Shown here piece by piece: positions 47,699 to 60,419 of a stretch of 64,000 bases of DNA; positions within the stretch are counted from its first letter, which is position 1, and every line of letters starts with the position of its first letter. The stretch lies in assembly GCA_950295325.1 (NCBI GenBank), contig OX485806.1:21950001-22014000 (forward strand). The letters run 5' to 3'. The notes under the pieces were generated by a model, which was given only the letters and a program-made list of their open reading frames with translations, searched no databases and had not been told where the DNA came from. The DNA is from Polytrichum commune. Taxonomy: Eukaryota > Streptophyta > Polytrichopsida > Polytrichales > Polytrichaceae. The position numbers and the translations under genes are program-made.

Positions 47699-47990
47699 AC
47701 ACACACACAAATGCTATACTCAAGAATGTTTTTGGCTCCGATAGACTACTTTGTCATTATGGAAAACCTAGGATACCACCAAAGCGCGGTAAGCCTCATT
47801 GGTAACATTTACACCAAAGCCTCTACTACTTTCGTAAACCCACTACCCAAAATGTACCCATAGCACGAGGAACCATCAAGGCAACATCCATAGGCCCCTC
47901 CCTACCTCTTCCCGGTCTTCCTCGAACCACTACTTTGCAAGCTAGAAAGAGATAACTACATATACCACTTCAACACCTCCGATACCCAAA

Positions 47991-48369
47991 CTACACTAAA
48001 TATGATATTTAGTCTCAATAATTCTAATTGTCTTGCTCAATACTAATTGTAACCCGTGGTATAATGTCACCAACATTAAATGTTAACCCAACATTATTTG
48101 TCATTTTTTGTAAAGTTTTTTTGGGGATTATAGAATTTCAATATTGCAATTAATGTTATTTACCAAGTGATTTTCCATCCGAATTTCAAGCATTTATGAC
48201 AACATTTCATCACAAGTTGTTGACAAGAGAAGGTAAGCTATTGGCCAATGGATGAACTCATCCATCATCCATGACAATATTTGTTCATTTATTCATGAGA
48301 AGGGTCATCTGTAAAGTTACCAAAGTGACATAAAGTACAATATGACAATAAATATCATATTTAGAGTAG
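47991..48369 (-). mobile_element. TIR element family B, copy 4, inside the LINE
   Basis: It runs from CTACACTAAATATGATATTT to ATATTTAGAGTAG. LINE sequence stops at CAACACCTCCGATACCCAAA and resumes at TTCCACTGCATATGTGGAC, just before the degenerate YADD box. The element therefore landed in an existing LINE copy. Confidence 0.8.
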
Positions 48370-49373
48370 TTCCACTGCATATGTGGACAATTTAGCTATT
48401 ATACCCCAACACCTTCCTCGTTTGCAACCCAACTCACCAAACTATAACACTTCAACACTTGGGCATGCATGGAACTTAGCATTTCCAAATGTGCCCTCAT
48501 TGGCATCCCACATAAAACCAAACTATAACCATATACATTTAAAACCAAGCTTGCACATTTCAACCTCACTCATAAAGGTCAAACATTTCTCACACTCTCA
48601 CAAAGCGAAGCCTATACATACATGGGGATCCAACTAGTACCCTCTCTAAGTGGTCCATCTAACAAACATCTACCCTAAACAATATCAAAACCAAAGCTAC
48701 TCTCCTTACCCAATCACCGACCATCATATGTCAAAAATCACACATAATTAACACCATCATTCGTCCGGACACAAAATATAGCTTTTGCAACATTCTTAGA
48801 ACTAGCCATCATAAAACTAGACTATGCAATCATTCAACTTGTCAAAAGAATGCAAACTACCCATCTCCACCCCCAACGCCATAGTCCATACACCCCAACA
48901 ATTGTTTGGCACGGACGCTCACTTCTTCCTACCCGCATATACCCACACCTTAGTCTCCCAACTATGCGACGCCCTCAATCACCCCGGCTGCCTTGGTCCA
49001 ATATACCGGGGGCTCACCTGGCATATCACCAATAAACTCAATGGTCTCTGAACTCTCTTCAAACTTCACGCCACAATCATACCAACCATGCGATCTATCC
49101 ACATGATGCAAACCCTCAACATCTACCTCAAAACCAACATACTTAACTTCTCATGTTGCCCATCCCCCCTCAAACACCTATGGCACCAACCCAACGCCAT
49201 AGCTTTCCTAAAAGAAATTGAACAGTGGTCACATCTCAAACTCGTTAAGATCTTCCTCACCCAACACCTCATCATAATCCAAGATATTATAATCGACTCC
49301 ACATGCACACGGGTAGATCACTCCATTGTCAAGTTGAACACCACATGCAACCAAAACAAATCTTCTTTTGGTA

Positions 49374-49680
49374 AGTTGCACCACCAAAATGGGTCAAAAT
49401 TTTATCAATTTTTTTTCACGAGTAGATATACACAATACCTATGACATAGTTAAAAGTGGTAACTAAATTTGATGATTTTTTTTTTCATAAAACATACCAT
49501 TTCTAACTAGAATGACACAAAATTGAACTAAAACAATTACTAAAAAAAACAAAGATGACTAAAAATTTCAAAAAAGTATACAAAAGATACTATCAATGGT
49601 TATGTATATGTAGAAAAAATATCATAAATTTTAAATTTATATATGGCATGTAATATAGGGGTAGCAAACTTTGTCCGCAA
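49374..49680. other. AT-rich insertion within the LINE
   Basis: Composition changes abruptly from C/A-rich LINE sequence to A/T-rich sequence with few cytosines. It returns to LINE composition at about 49,690. The left edge reads TTTTGGTAAGTTGC. It could be a separate small insertion. I see no inverted ends and no second copy. Confidence 0.4.
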
Positions 49681-52600
49681 GTGGTGTCAACTTGACAATG
49701 AAGTGACCTCCCCGTGCACATGCATACACACCCTCACACCCTCACCACCGAAACCTTTACACTCGAATATGGCAAATACACAAAACTTAACCAACAAGCT
49801 CTCGCACATGCCTGGAAACTATTTTGCCATACACACCACAAATGCAATACCCATTGCACCCCCTTTTGCCCCCACAAACGAAAAAATCAATCTCCTCCCC
49901 CAATACAAACTCATCCATGTCCCACACTACCACCTCTTGACACTACCCTAGTTGCTCCCAAACCACCCACCATTGCTACATCCCCAATTAACCCGTTCTT
50001 CAACACACCTAATCAAACGACCTTGACTTTCAGGTATATCATTCGCGGCGTTCACAAAGACTACATACTAGACTCCAATGGAATCTCCAAATCCAAACAG
50101 ATGTACCTCTACCACTAGAGAGGCTACCTCGACTCAACCAACACATGGGAACATGAAGCAAACCTCTTTGGCATTCACGACAATTGTGACCCCATGCACA
50201 ACTCACGTCTCTTCATTGAGCACTATACATGAACCACACACGATCACCTCCACAAAATCCACCACAAACACGACCTACAATCCCAAATTGGAGACACCTA
50301 CTTCGTTGAAAGACAATACACCTTTTGTACATCCACCTCAACACAACCGAATGTAACCCTCACACTCATATAAACAAACACAACACCTACCCTACACATC
50401 TCTTCCCCTCCCCCCCCCCCTCAAATAGCTTGACTCCATAGATCCATAGGCTCCATCCTCCATGTATTCTCCACCCCATGCACCCAATGGCTTTGGAATC
50501 AATATCAACATCATCACAACTCCTCATTCATCCCAACACTAGACTCTCCCCCCTCCCAACCCAAGACTTCATAAGGGTACTAACATGGCTCACCCAATAA
50601 TACATATCAGACCTTACCCTTGCCTCCTACCAACCCCACTATACTCAAACAAGCCCTTGCCCACACCACTATACTTCCATTCATACTAGCATTCTTCATG
50701 GACTCATTTTCATTCAACCATTCATACTACTCTATTATGTTTACATGCCCCCTTGAATTTCGTAATTACCACTTTATCTCCCAAGAGATGCAATATTTGG
50801 TGCCCATGGCAATGCCTACTCCACCCAAGCATAGGATTAACCCACCCACCAAACTCATAGATACTAGTTAAAGCACTACATTGGGCCATAATGGTAGCAC
50901 ACATAGACTCGGAGGCCCTTACGATTCTCATCCTACCCCCCCGCCCCACCTAAACACCTATAGTAGATACCCGCTTACCTCCATCTACATATCCTCCAAT
51001 ACCCCCTCCAAGAATGCTTCCCCACATACCTAATTAGAACCCAACCCAAAATTGTCACCATCCTATGCATACACCAAATCCGAAGTCCCTCCATTATCTA
51101 CATCTTCGTGGAAATATCCAAATATTGCCTTGAAGCTACATAACTCCCTTCACACAAAACCCCATCCCAATGGATACACCCACCAAGGTCAACCTCTCTA
51201 AGAAATAGGAACACATCCCACCCCCTTCCTACTACTTGAAATACTCCCCTCTCCCCCTACCCCTTCCAACCTTGTTTTACACACAATCACAACTAAAATA
51301 CCCCATCGCACACAATACTACACAAACAGCTCATTCATCCCCCTCGACAAGGTGACAAAGGGCACCACTGGATTAGGTATCTTCCATCCCACCAGAAACA
51401 CCCAATACACCTATAGATCCCCCGGGCGACAAAATATCCTACATGCATAATTAACAACCATTACATTGCCTTCCACTTCACCATAGACAACACCGCACAT
51501 ACATACATCTTTATAGACAATCTCAACTACATATATCTTCTCAACAACCACCTTTGCCAACCTTTCTCCCAACATAACCACCATGACAAATTACTTACAC
51601 CAACCAAAATCCAATGACTCACACAACAAACACACCTCCCTTCATTCTCCAAAAACTCCACACACATTTGGACATGCTAGGCAACGATGCCACTAACAAC
51701 CTTGCCAAATTTGGGGTTAATAAACCCCCTACAAGCACTACCCCCACCCCCAATCCATATTGAACATACCACTTTTTTCTGGCACTTTAAATCCTTAAGA
51801 TAATCCCCATACCACACCCACCACGCACATCAACCCCTACATGCATAAAGAATACACCTGCCAACTTACAACCACAATCATGCCCCGATATCTATATGTA
51901 GCAAAATGGCTCAACAATCCACTACTTAAGTCCTCCCTTTCCAACTACTTCTTGTTAGCACCGCAATGCACAAATGCACAAATTACACAAAGACTTAGAT
52001 TGAATTATAGCCAATACATGGGCACACCATTGGCCCACCCAATTCCTTTCCTCTCTCTACAACCTTTGCCCATTCTAAAAAACCGATACATATTTCCACC
52101 TCCTCTCCGTGTGCATGAACACCACCTCAACAACATCCGAACAACCATACATAACAAAGTGGTATAGCAAATACACAAATTACTCCTCTTTTAATTATAT
52201 TCCTCAACAAGAGACACACTCCAAATGAATGCCCACAACCTAGGAGAACACAATCCCCACATGGCTACACCCATGCCTTTGCACCACATGACCATGCATA
52301 TGCCTCACCAGACTCACACCTGAAATCCTTATCATCACACCACCTTCCCAAGAGAAAACCACACTCTATACCACCCAAAACTCAAACGTGCCATTCATTG
52401 AATCCCCATAACCATATTCCAAAGAAAGAAGCTAAAATACCAATAAGGAGCTGACACCCTTGAAGATGCTAGATGGTATGTAACGCTCAACATCCTCACA
52501 ACATGCATCTGAGGATGCATACACATGAACAACATCACCAACCTCTTCGAATAATGCTACATCCCTCTAATGCCCATACATGCATGATGCAACAAATCCA

Positions 52601-52847
52601 ATTGATTGCTATCAAATACCTCAACCTACTCATGCTCAACAAACCGAAAAAACTACAAACATCCAATGCTCCCCACCTAAGCAAACACCAAAACCACATA
52701 CACATAATCCCATGACTCAGTCTTACAACATGATGCCCAAACAAATTAATTACCTCATATTAAAGGATAGAACAACCTCTTGGAGACACCCCCAATAATT
52801 GAATCCAACTCAAGTTGCAAGAAACTCAGACACCATACCCACACAAC

Positions 52848-53182
52848 ACCCATTTTGCACGACATGTTCTACTAGACATATTTTACATGACATATGTTGC
52901 TAAACAAATTTTGCATGACACATTCTGCCAGACAAATTTTGCACGACAAATTTTGCACGACACATAATGCCAGACAAATTATACATGACATATTTTAGGC
53001 CACACATTCTACTAGACAAATTTGCATGACACATTATGCGAGACAAATTTTGCATAACAAATTTTGCACAATACATCTAGCATGACATATTATGCACAAT
53101 ACATTATGCAAAATAATTTTTGTATGATACAATTTATACAACATTTTTTGCATAACGGTTTTTATGTGACGCTTTCTACGTG
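52848..53182 (+). repeat. 14-bp minisatellite, about 24 units
   Basis: A tandem array with consensus close to ACAAATTTTGCACG / ACACATTATGCCAG. The period is 14 bp in all units but one, which is 13 bp. Units diverge more toward the right end. It begins about 50 bp after the last recognisable LINE sequence. A period of 14 is not a multiple of three, so it is not a coding repeat. Confidence 0.9.
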
Positions 53183-54648
53183 CTAGAAAAATATATTAAT
53201 TCAAATTAAAATAATTTTGAAAGGAACATTTTATTTCATGGCTGAACATCAACTTGAGTTGACGTAATTAATAAAGTGTATAACTTGAATAGACAATGTA
53301 GCCTGTAAATGTTGCAACTAAGGTTTCTCCTAAAATCCATCTACATAATCTAAATTGTTACTTCCATAATTCATAAATATGTTTTGCCCTTGAACAAAAA
53401 CAATGACTACGCCATTGTTGCAAACTAGATTGTTGACTATTCCCGGATAGAAACACATGTAGAATGTCGTTGTAATATCAACTGGATCAAATTGACATTT
53501 TTGTCGTTTGTCTCATAGTTGGGTTTTAGTCATGTAATGAAAATGTAAGTATTTTGTACAAATCACAATCTAATTACAACCATGTCTTGATCAACTATAT
53601 TGGTACCACAAAACTCATCAAATCAATATGCTATGTGTATGTGAATGTATGTTATCATATCAACACATCCATGTCATTAAACCAATTGGATTAACTAACT
53701 GATTAGAGACTTAAAAACCTCATAAGTGATAGTCCAATCGAATGAATACAAAAGAATCATAGGTCTACACTGATATGAACGGTAGATTATAATGAATCAA
53801 CATAATTATCGAATGTAACAAAATTTCATAATACCACTTCGATTGCCATCACATAATCGAATTAAGTGAGATGAGAAATACTCATGCACAACCTACAAAT
53901 TATGTGAGCGTAGACACAAAAATGAAGGCGTCTACAATGAACTATAGAATATTAATATCACAAGCTTAGAGAAGAAGACCACTTGATTACAAGCACTATT
54001 TGTATGAAATGGTTGCATCCACTAACAAATTCGGATCCGTTACTTTCGTTGCATACCACATTTTGGGATTTGATACATGACATAATTATAGATATGGATT
54101 TGGTGCATAACACATTAGTAGATGTGATGCAGGACTGAAGAGATGGGAGGAAGGAATGTTCACAATGTCATAGGAATGTCTGTGGCTCGAAGGATGACTA
54201 ACGTGGTTGGAGCTAACTCCATCCATGGTTCCGTCATGTCAAGCAAGCTACAGGCAACAAAGTGGGCAAGACCAGTAAATTTTGGTTTGGGTACTAGCGG
54301 GTGGGCCAGGGACATCGGATTCTTAGGCGGACAGTGCTTGATAGGGGTTCTTTAGGGTGGATTTACACTTGGTCTAAGACCAAAGACGCTCCAAAATGAA
54401 GCGATCCTATTGGTCGAGAGATTATTTTGGATCCAAGGAGTTTGCATTAGGGTCAAGGTGTAAAGTATGCAACATGAAGTGGCTACATGGAGTCATGGTC
54501 CCGCCATATCTCATCAACTCTCACTCAAGAGAATACTCCTCCTAGTTTGAGAAACTAATCTCCAAGCTTGGCTCCAATCTCAAGTTCAAAAGTAAGGTTC
54601 ATGAAGGAGTGTTTTAAATCTCAAGTTTCTTGGTCCTGGACCTAATGT
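53183..54648. other. Unassigned intergenic DNA
   Basis: No gene is recognised. A 70-codon plus-strand frame (54,143-54,355) has no domain that I know. Confidence 0.4.
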
Positions 54649-54994
54649 AAGGTATGTGAATGTTATTTAGTTACTTTTCTCAATTGGACACCTATGTTTG
54701 ATTGATATCTAGTTAGGCGAGGATCAAATAACAAACATCATAGAGGCACATGTTTAATAAGGGTTGGACTACGTCTTCAAATATCATTAACTACTCCACA
54801 CTAAGTAGTGAACAAAATTGGAAGGACCTATGTAATCAAATCAAGAAATCAACAAACATGCACTTCCGATAAACATAACTCAATCAACGGAGGTTGATGT
54901 TTCGTCATAAATTTGGTAAAATTCAAAATTTTAAATGATTGAAAGAAGATGAAGAACAAGAAAATCGAACCAAAGAACACAAACATACCTTAAA
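54649..54994 (+). mobile_element. TIR element family H, best copy
   Basis: About 346 bp with inverted ends TAAGGTATGTGA and AAACATACCTTA. It contains TTGGACACCTATGTTTGATTG and GGTTGGACTACGTCTTCAAAT. It is non-coding. It ends about 450 bp upstream of the V-ATPase start codon. Confidence 0.7.
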
Positions 54995-55450
54995 CCCCAT
55001 CTAAATTAAGTTATTGCAACTCAACTGAAGACCTTCCCCCCACACCTCCTCCACGTGGCTACCTGCAAGCCCAAAAGACCATGCCACGTGCGCAGAGGGT
55101 GCCCCGCTGGATTGGCCAATCATGGGAACGCTCGGGGAACGAGGGTCCCCTATGAGACTACTCCGAAGAACCGAATTGGGAGGAGGGAGGGAGGGAGGGA
55201 GAGTGAACGGCATAGCTAGACCCTAAAGCCAGCACGAGATCGATAGGGGAAGTGTTGTTGCTTATGTGCGCGATCTGTCCTCCATCCGGTGGGCTTTTGA
55301 CGAGCTCCTCAGCACCGATCTTCCGCTTCTTGCATCTCGCTCATTCCTTGCTACACCATCGTTTTTGGTGGTGTATAGAGCACGGTAGAGTCTCTTAGGG
55401 TTTCAGTCAGATAAGCCAGGGCATTACATTACATCACAAAGCCAGGCAAG
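54995..55450 (+). promoter_or_regulatory. Promoter and 5' leader of the V-ATPase E gene
   Basis: GC-rich compared with the flanks. A (GGGA)n purine run lies at 55,182-55,201 and the leader runs into GCCAGGCAAG directly before the ATG. No TATA box is obvious. A 70-codon minus-strand frame here (55,001-55,213) has no support. Confidence 0.45.
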
Positions 55451-58356
55451 ATGAACGACTCGGAGGTGTCCAAGCAGGTGCAGCAGATGGTCCACTTCAT
55501 CCGCCAGGAAGCGGAGGAGAAGGCTAACGAAATCTCAGTATCTGCCGAAGAGGTTAGGAATAATCTGTTTTATAACGCATTTCCACTCTCAGCTGTGATC
55601 CGCGATTGTTTTGTACGGGCAATGTGTGGCAACGGGTGTTTTTTTTCTTGTGATGTCAATCGGAGATTCTCTGGATTTGAATCCTTGTAGGGAGAGTCAG
55701 TGTTCAGAAGCTCAATACAGAGTGATTTTAGTGTGAGAATTGAGATGTTCTGCCGGTTTGAAAGATCGACCAGTTACCTTGCTGGATTTGTGTATCAGAT
55801 GTTTAGATGCTTATGGTGGTGATCGTCTCTCATTGCAACGGTTATTTCAATTATAGCCTTTTTAGTCTTGGTTTAGACTTGATTTCGTGTAGATGAACAT
55901 ATATCTGGAAGTTTTTAGTTTGTATGATGTGATAGCAGATCCAACATGACGGGATTTTATGTGTTTTTGTAAATAGCTCTAGTTGCTGTTTGTAGGCCAC
56001 AGTAGAGGGATCTTGAACCTTTTTGTAAACCGAATCCTGCAATTTTTGTTTTCCTTCCTCTCTGTTGATTTATCAGCTGAGCTCAGTCCTTTGCATTGCC
56101 CATTCTGCATTTGTAATTGTATCAATTTTCATGCAAGTGCTTCCCACTCTTTCAACAAATGTATAGTTCTGCATCTTGCAGCTGCTTGATCTCAGAGCTG
56201 AAGATGAGCTCCTCTAGCAGGGTTTCTTTAGCAGGATTTTAGTAAACATCTTAAAAGTTTCTGGAAGCAGTGTCAGTGATGAGAATGTGATGAATTGTGC
56301 AGTTTTTAGTCCGTAAGCCAATTCTTTATTATTTATGTCCTCTTTATTAAGTTTTTGGGTGCTATTGAAGGAGTTCAACATTGAGAAGCTGCAGTTGGTG
56401 GAGGCCGAAAAGAAGAAAATCAGGCAGGAGTACGAGCGCAAAGAGAAGCAAGTGGACGTCCGCAAGAAAATGTACTCTTTCTGCATTCTTCCCAGCCAAC
56501 TTTACTTATGTTTTGAACGGAGGGCCAATTCCTCTGTGTTACTCTTCATTTACCTTGAGACTTATCACTAACAAGCATGTGCATCCCTTGTCACAGAGAG
56601 TACTCGACTCAACTGAATGCATCACGGTTAAAGTTGCTGCAAGCACAGGATGATCTAGTTCGCAAGATGAAAGAGGCAGCTGAGAAGCAACTTCAAAAGG
56701 TTGGCTCTGCAGATAATGATGACTATCCGAAGCTCCTGGAAGCTCTCATCATTCAGGTATGTACTCCACGATCATAGTGGTGCATTGCTTGTCTGATGTT
56801 TATGGCATTGTCAGCCTGGTCTATATTGAAAGGTGAGGTTGTGTTCAAGGAGCGTCTATGAGTATGCAGGTAAATCCTTCATGTGTAGTCCTTGTGAAAT
56901 ATGCTGTGTAAATATAAAATTTCTTTCTTTGCCTTGGTGCCTTGTTACACTGGATGTGTGGTATTTGTTTATATGCTGTTGATTGTATCCTGAGCAAATT
57001 CAATACCTTCATGCATGACGAAGGACTTGTACAGCACAATGTAGTTAGTCTGAAGAAAGCCCTAAACTGTTTATGGAGTGTCAAGTGCTACTGTGTCATG
57101 ATAGAGGAGGTGGTGTTATGAACCTCTGGTTAGACATTGTAGGCAGTTGTTTTTCAAATGGAAGTGGTTGTTCTAAAGGGATTATATTTGGGAATTGCTT
57201 GCTGTTCATTTTCCTTTATTTATATTGCTGTTTGTATTGTTGGTATTGTTTGCATTCTTGTATTCATCAGACATCTATTGTGATTGTCAGGGTTTGTTGA
57301 GGTTGAGGGAGCCAGCAGTGCAGTTGCGTTGCCGGAAGCAAGACCTTGATGCCGTTCAATCAGTGGTTGACTCAGCCAAGGAGACCTACGCACAGAAAGT
57401 TGGTGTGGATGTGCCTGAGGTTTTTGTGGATGAAAAGCACTTCCTTCCTGGTCCTCCTGGTTCAACTAACCATGGCTCTTCATGGTACTATGTCTTGCCC
57501 TGCTTACATTGACAAACCTTTGCAGGTGTTTCAGGCAATTCTAGTGTCCTTGAGTTTAAGGAATTGGGAATTATATGATGTTCCAAACATCCAGAACATA
57601 CTTGACGAAGGTCCTCAAATGGTTTATGGTTATATGGTTTATTCTGTTTCTTTGTTGTCTCTATGGTCATGCAAAGTTTGTTGTGGACTCAACACCTGAA
57701 GAAAATGCTCTTCTGATCCTTGTATCTAGTAATGATCAGAGCATGAAAGGGAGCAATATGCTGATTATCTCTTTGTTATACACAGTAACAAGTGAGAAGT
57801 GAACAATTGATTTGAATATGAATTTAGTTTATTTATTTGACATTTATTGTCTCTCTTGGGAGCAGTGTACTAATTTTATGCCAAATAGCGAACTCCTCAC
57901 ATGTCTTTGTGCTATGAAACTACAGTACAGGTGGAGTAGTATTGGCCACCAAGGATGGGCGTATTGTGTTAGAAAACACCCTAGATGCACGGCTGGAGGT
58001 TGTGTTCAAGCAGCAGCTGCCAGAGGTAGGCCAAGAGTTCTTTTTTTTTTAAGACATTCATGAATGCTGTTCCAGCTTGATCAATAAGGCCTACTCTGGA
58101 GTATTTTTTCTCAATGTCCACATATCAAGAACCCAAGAGTCTGAAAAATTGTGGTTTTCAGAATAAAACATTTGTGTTGCTCTACAGACATCTTTCATTG
58201 GTGGGTTGAGAACTAAATTTGAAGTTCTAAATTTTATTTCCTGAATGAGACCACTAAGCTTTACATTTTTGGTGTTAGTCACTAATGTTTTCTGGTTTTG
58301 TCCATGTACAGATCAGAAAAAGGCTCTTCCCTGCGGGTGGTCAGGCAGGTGCTTAG
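55451..58356 (+). CDS. VHA-E: V-type proton ATPase subunit E, 6 exons
   Basis: Subunit E forms, with subunit G, the peripheral stalks that hold the catalytic head of the vacuolar H+-ATPase. The pump acidifies vacuoles and the trans-Golgi network. Exons: 55451-55552, 56371-56471, 56597-56756, 57291-57484, 57926-58025, 58312-58356. Every intron is GT-AG and phase is kept, giving 233 aa; plant E subunits are about 230. The N-terminal alpha-helix is canonical: MNDSEVSKQVQQMVHFIRQE, then EFNIEKLQLVEAEKKKIRQE (residues 35-54). QLNASRLKLLQAQDD follows. The C-terminal domain carries LLRLREPAVQLRCR, TGGVVLATKDGRIV and the terminal IRKRLFPAGG. Nothing is missing or altered, so the gene should be functional. 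It is not linked to other ATPase genes here. Confidence 0.95.
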
Positions 58357-58968
58357 ACAGACATACTAGGGTCTGCAGCCCTTGTTGGCATATTATCAGT
58401 TGCGAATCTCTTATTTTCAGTGGCTTTAGTGTGTGGATCAATAATGTTGTAATCTTATATGTGCTTGGGGATTTTCCAACTGTTTTAGTCAGCTCTCTGA
58501 AATTCAGCTCAGCAGACTTGTAACTTGGGGTTCAGGGTTGGACGTTAGTTTCCACTGGAACATGAATGCAACAAGCACAATGTTAATTTGTAGCATCTAT
58601 GTTCTATCAGGCAAGAGGTGCCTCAGAATTTATTATGCTCATGTATGCTGACTGGGGAGCAATTTTGAACCCTTGATCTTCAGGTGTATTCATGATTTTT
58701 TAATTCAACTAAATAAGGGTGTTCTTGAAGGACTGTTGATTCTGTAAACACAGTTGTTCTTAAGAGGCCTGGCTGCACGGCCTGATTGTAAACAAGAGTT
58801 TGGAACCAGGTTGTAGTACCAGATTTTGCTAGAGTTAGCTAAGCTTAAGATAAGGGTCTTGTTTTCGAGCTTGAGCTAATAGTCAACGAGATGAGTTGAA
58901 CTTGAAAGGTAGACTGCATGATTTGCTGCGAATGATGGGAGTGTTCTATGTGTTGCTTTACCTTTCCA
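58357..58968 (+). other. 3' flank of the V-ATPase gene
   Basis: This is the presumed 3' untranslated region and spacer. The first AATAAA I see is at 58,972, at the edge of the next TIR element (CTGCAATAAATATGATAT), so that element may supply a poly(A) signal. Confidence 0.4.
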
Positions 58969-59297
58969 CTGCAATAAATATGATATATTTAGTGTCATGC
59001 TGTTTTATGTCACTTTGGTAAACTTTTCGGATGACACCTTCTTATGAATAAGCGAACAAGTATTGTCATGGATGATGGATAAGTTCATCTAGTGGCCAGA
59101 ACCCTACCTTCTCTGGTAAGCAACTTGTGATAATATATTGTCATGGATGATTGAAATTTGGATGAAAATCCACTTGAGAATTAGATTTACAGTGTTGCGT
59201 TAAACATATAGTGTTGGGTGACAATATACCGCGGTTCATAATCAGTATTGAGCTAGACAATTAGGATTGGTTACACTAGATATCATATTTTGTGTAG
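58969..59297 (+). mobile_element. TIR element family B, copy 5
   Basis: About 329 bp, from TGCAATAAATATGATATATT to ATCATATTTTGTGTAG. Internal blocks AACTTTTCGGATGACACC, GTCATGGATGATTGAAATTTG and TTGAGCTAGACAATTAGG match copy 1. Its last 151 bp are part of the long inverted repeat. Confidence 0.8.
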
Positions 59298-59632
59298 CTT
59301 ACCTGCACACCTAATGTTACCCATGGTTAGTAGGATGGTATGGTCAGTCAGTTTCAACACCCATTAATGAGGTCCTTTGGTCACATAGGTCGTCTGTAGG
59401 GCCACACAAGTCCCGCTGCCATGACTTCACCGGTTCTGTGCGATTCTTTAGACTAACCTGGTATTGTTGGTATGCTGCAATACTAGGCATTCAACCATGA
59501 GATGTGCTAGATAGAATTAGAAACACTCATGACAGAAAATCCTATGTTTTATTCTCTTAAAACAACTGGGCATGATTTATGTTACTAGGGTGGCCTTATT
59601 ACATTGAGTCTTGTTAGCAATTGAAAGGGGAT
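59147..59632 (+). repeat. Long inverted repeat, left arm (486 bp)
   Basis: This segment is almost exactly the reverse complement of 62,600-63,085. The arms have equal length (486 bp), and by eye only about five substitutions and no indel separate them. The arm holds the end of family B copy 5 and 335 bp of non-repeat sequence, including GGTCACATAGGTCGTCTGTA. The similarity stops abruptly at both ends. The spacer is about 2,967 bp. Confidence 0.95.
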
Positions 59633-60419
59633 ACGATATATATATATAAAAATTGAGCTAAAGCTCAAGCTTGCAAGTTTGTTGGGCCAAGTTCCAACGT
59701 AAAAGAATTTGGATCCTTACATGTATCTAAAATGGTGTAGCTTTTGTTCCCTCTGTTCCTCCTTATTTTGGATTGATTGTCAAGTTCGAACCAGAACTCA
59801 AACTTGGAACTTTTTAACAAGCTCAAGTTTGTGTTTGAACTTGAAAGAGAATCCAAAAATTAAAGTGCTTAGTGAGGACCAACACCGACACAAAACTTCA
59901 CGGTATGTACTAAGGACATCAAACTCCATAATATGTGACCATCTTAGGCATGTGTTTGTAAGAGCTCAAATTTTCCTTTACCTTGGTCCACCAAACTTGC
60001 AAGCTTACACTTGAGCTCAAGTCATCCATGTGTGGCAATCCCATGAGTTGCATTTTTGTTGCCTTCGAAATCACATATGTTAACCAACATTGTTTTAGAA
60101 TATCATTGGTTTTTGTCACGGCTCATCACAACCATTCCCTTCTCCTATGAACTAGGTAAATCGACGGCACCCACCTTACAAAGTTATAGTAATGTCAATG
60201 TGGAAACTGGGTGCTTACTAAAGTTGATGGCAAAACAACACATGTCCATCATCACCAAACGTAACAGTCACCAATTCCAAGCAAAGTCTAACTCATCAAT
60301 CACCCGAGTATTCTATGGATTATATATAAGTCAAAGTGAGTTCGGAATTGTTTTCTCAAGGATATGCAAAGCGTGGGTAGTGGGTGAATGATGGCATGCA
60401 TAATGGGTGAGATGTGAGA

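Larger units (their letters stand above)
47697..52800 (+). mobile_element. Degenerate LINE: reverse transcriptase, RNase H, C-terminal region
   Basis: A plus-strand non-LTR retrotransposon, 5'-truncated within the RT domain. KNVFGS, then after a +1 shift IDYFVIMENLGY and LIGNIYTKASTTF (47,715-47,845), match the LINE fingers/palm. RGTI and FLEPLL follow. The catalytic YADD box reads YVDN (48,380-48,391). RNase H begins at 51,319 with YTNSSFIPLDK, where the family has YTDGS, so a catalytic aspartate is lost. It continues through FIDNLNYIYLLNNH and LGNDATNNLAKFG. The C-terminal block KWLNNPLL...QRLRLNYSQYMG (51,904-52,020) also occurs at 63.45 kb. Many stops and frameshifts show that it is inactive. 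The sense strand is strikingly C/A-rich and G-poor. A family B element interrupts it at 47,991-48,369. Confidence 0.82.

Noticed and set aside
47606-47863. A frame reading YIYIYI
   Set aside because: It is the translation of an (AT)n microsatellite fused to the shifted LINE reverse transcriptase.
52848-53182. CRISPR-like array
   Set aside because: The units are contiguous 14-bp tandem repeats without spacers, in a plant nuclear context.
55001-55213. A minus-strand 70-codon frame upstream of the V-ATPase gene
   Set aside because: It lies in the GC-rich promoter and leader of the plus-strand gene and has no domain.
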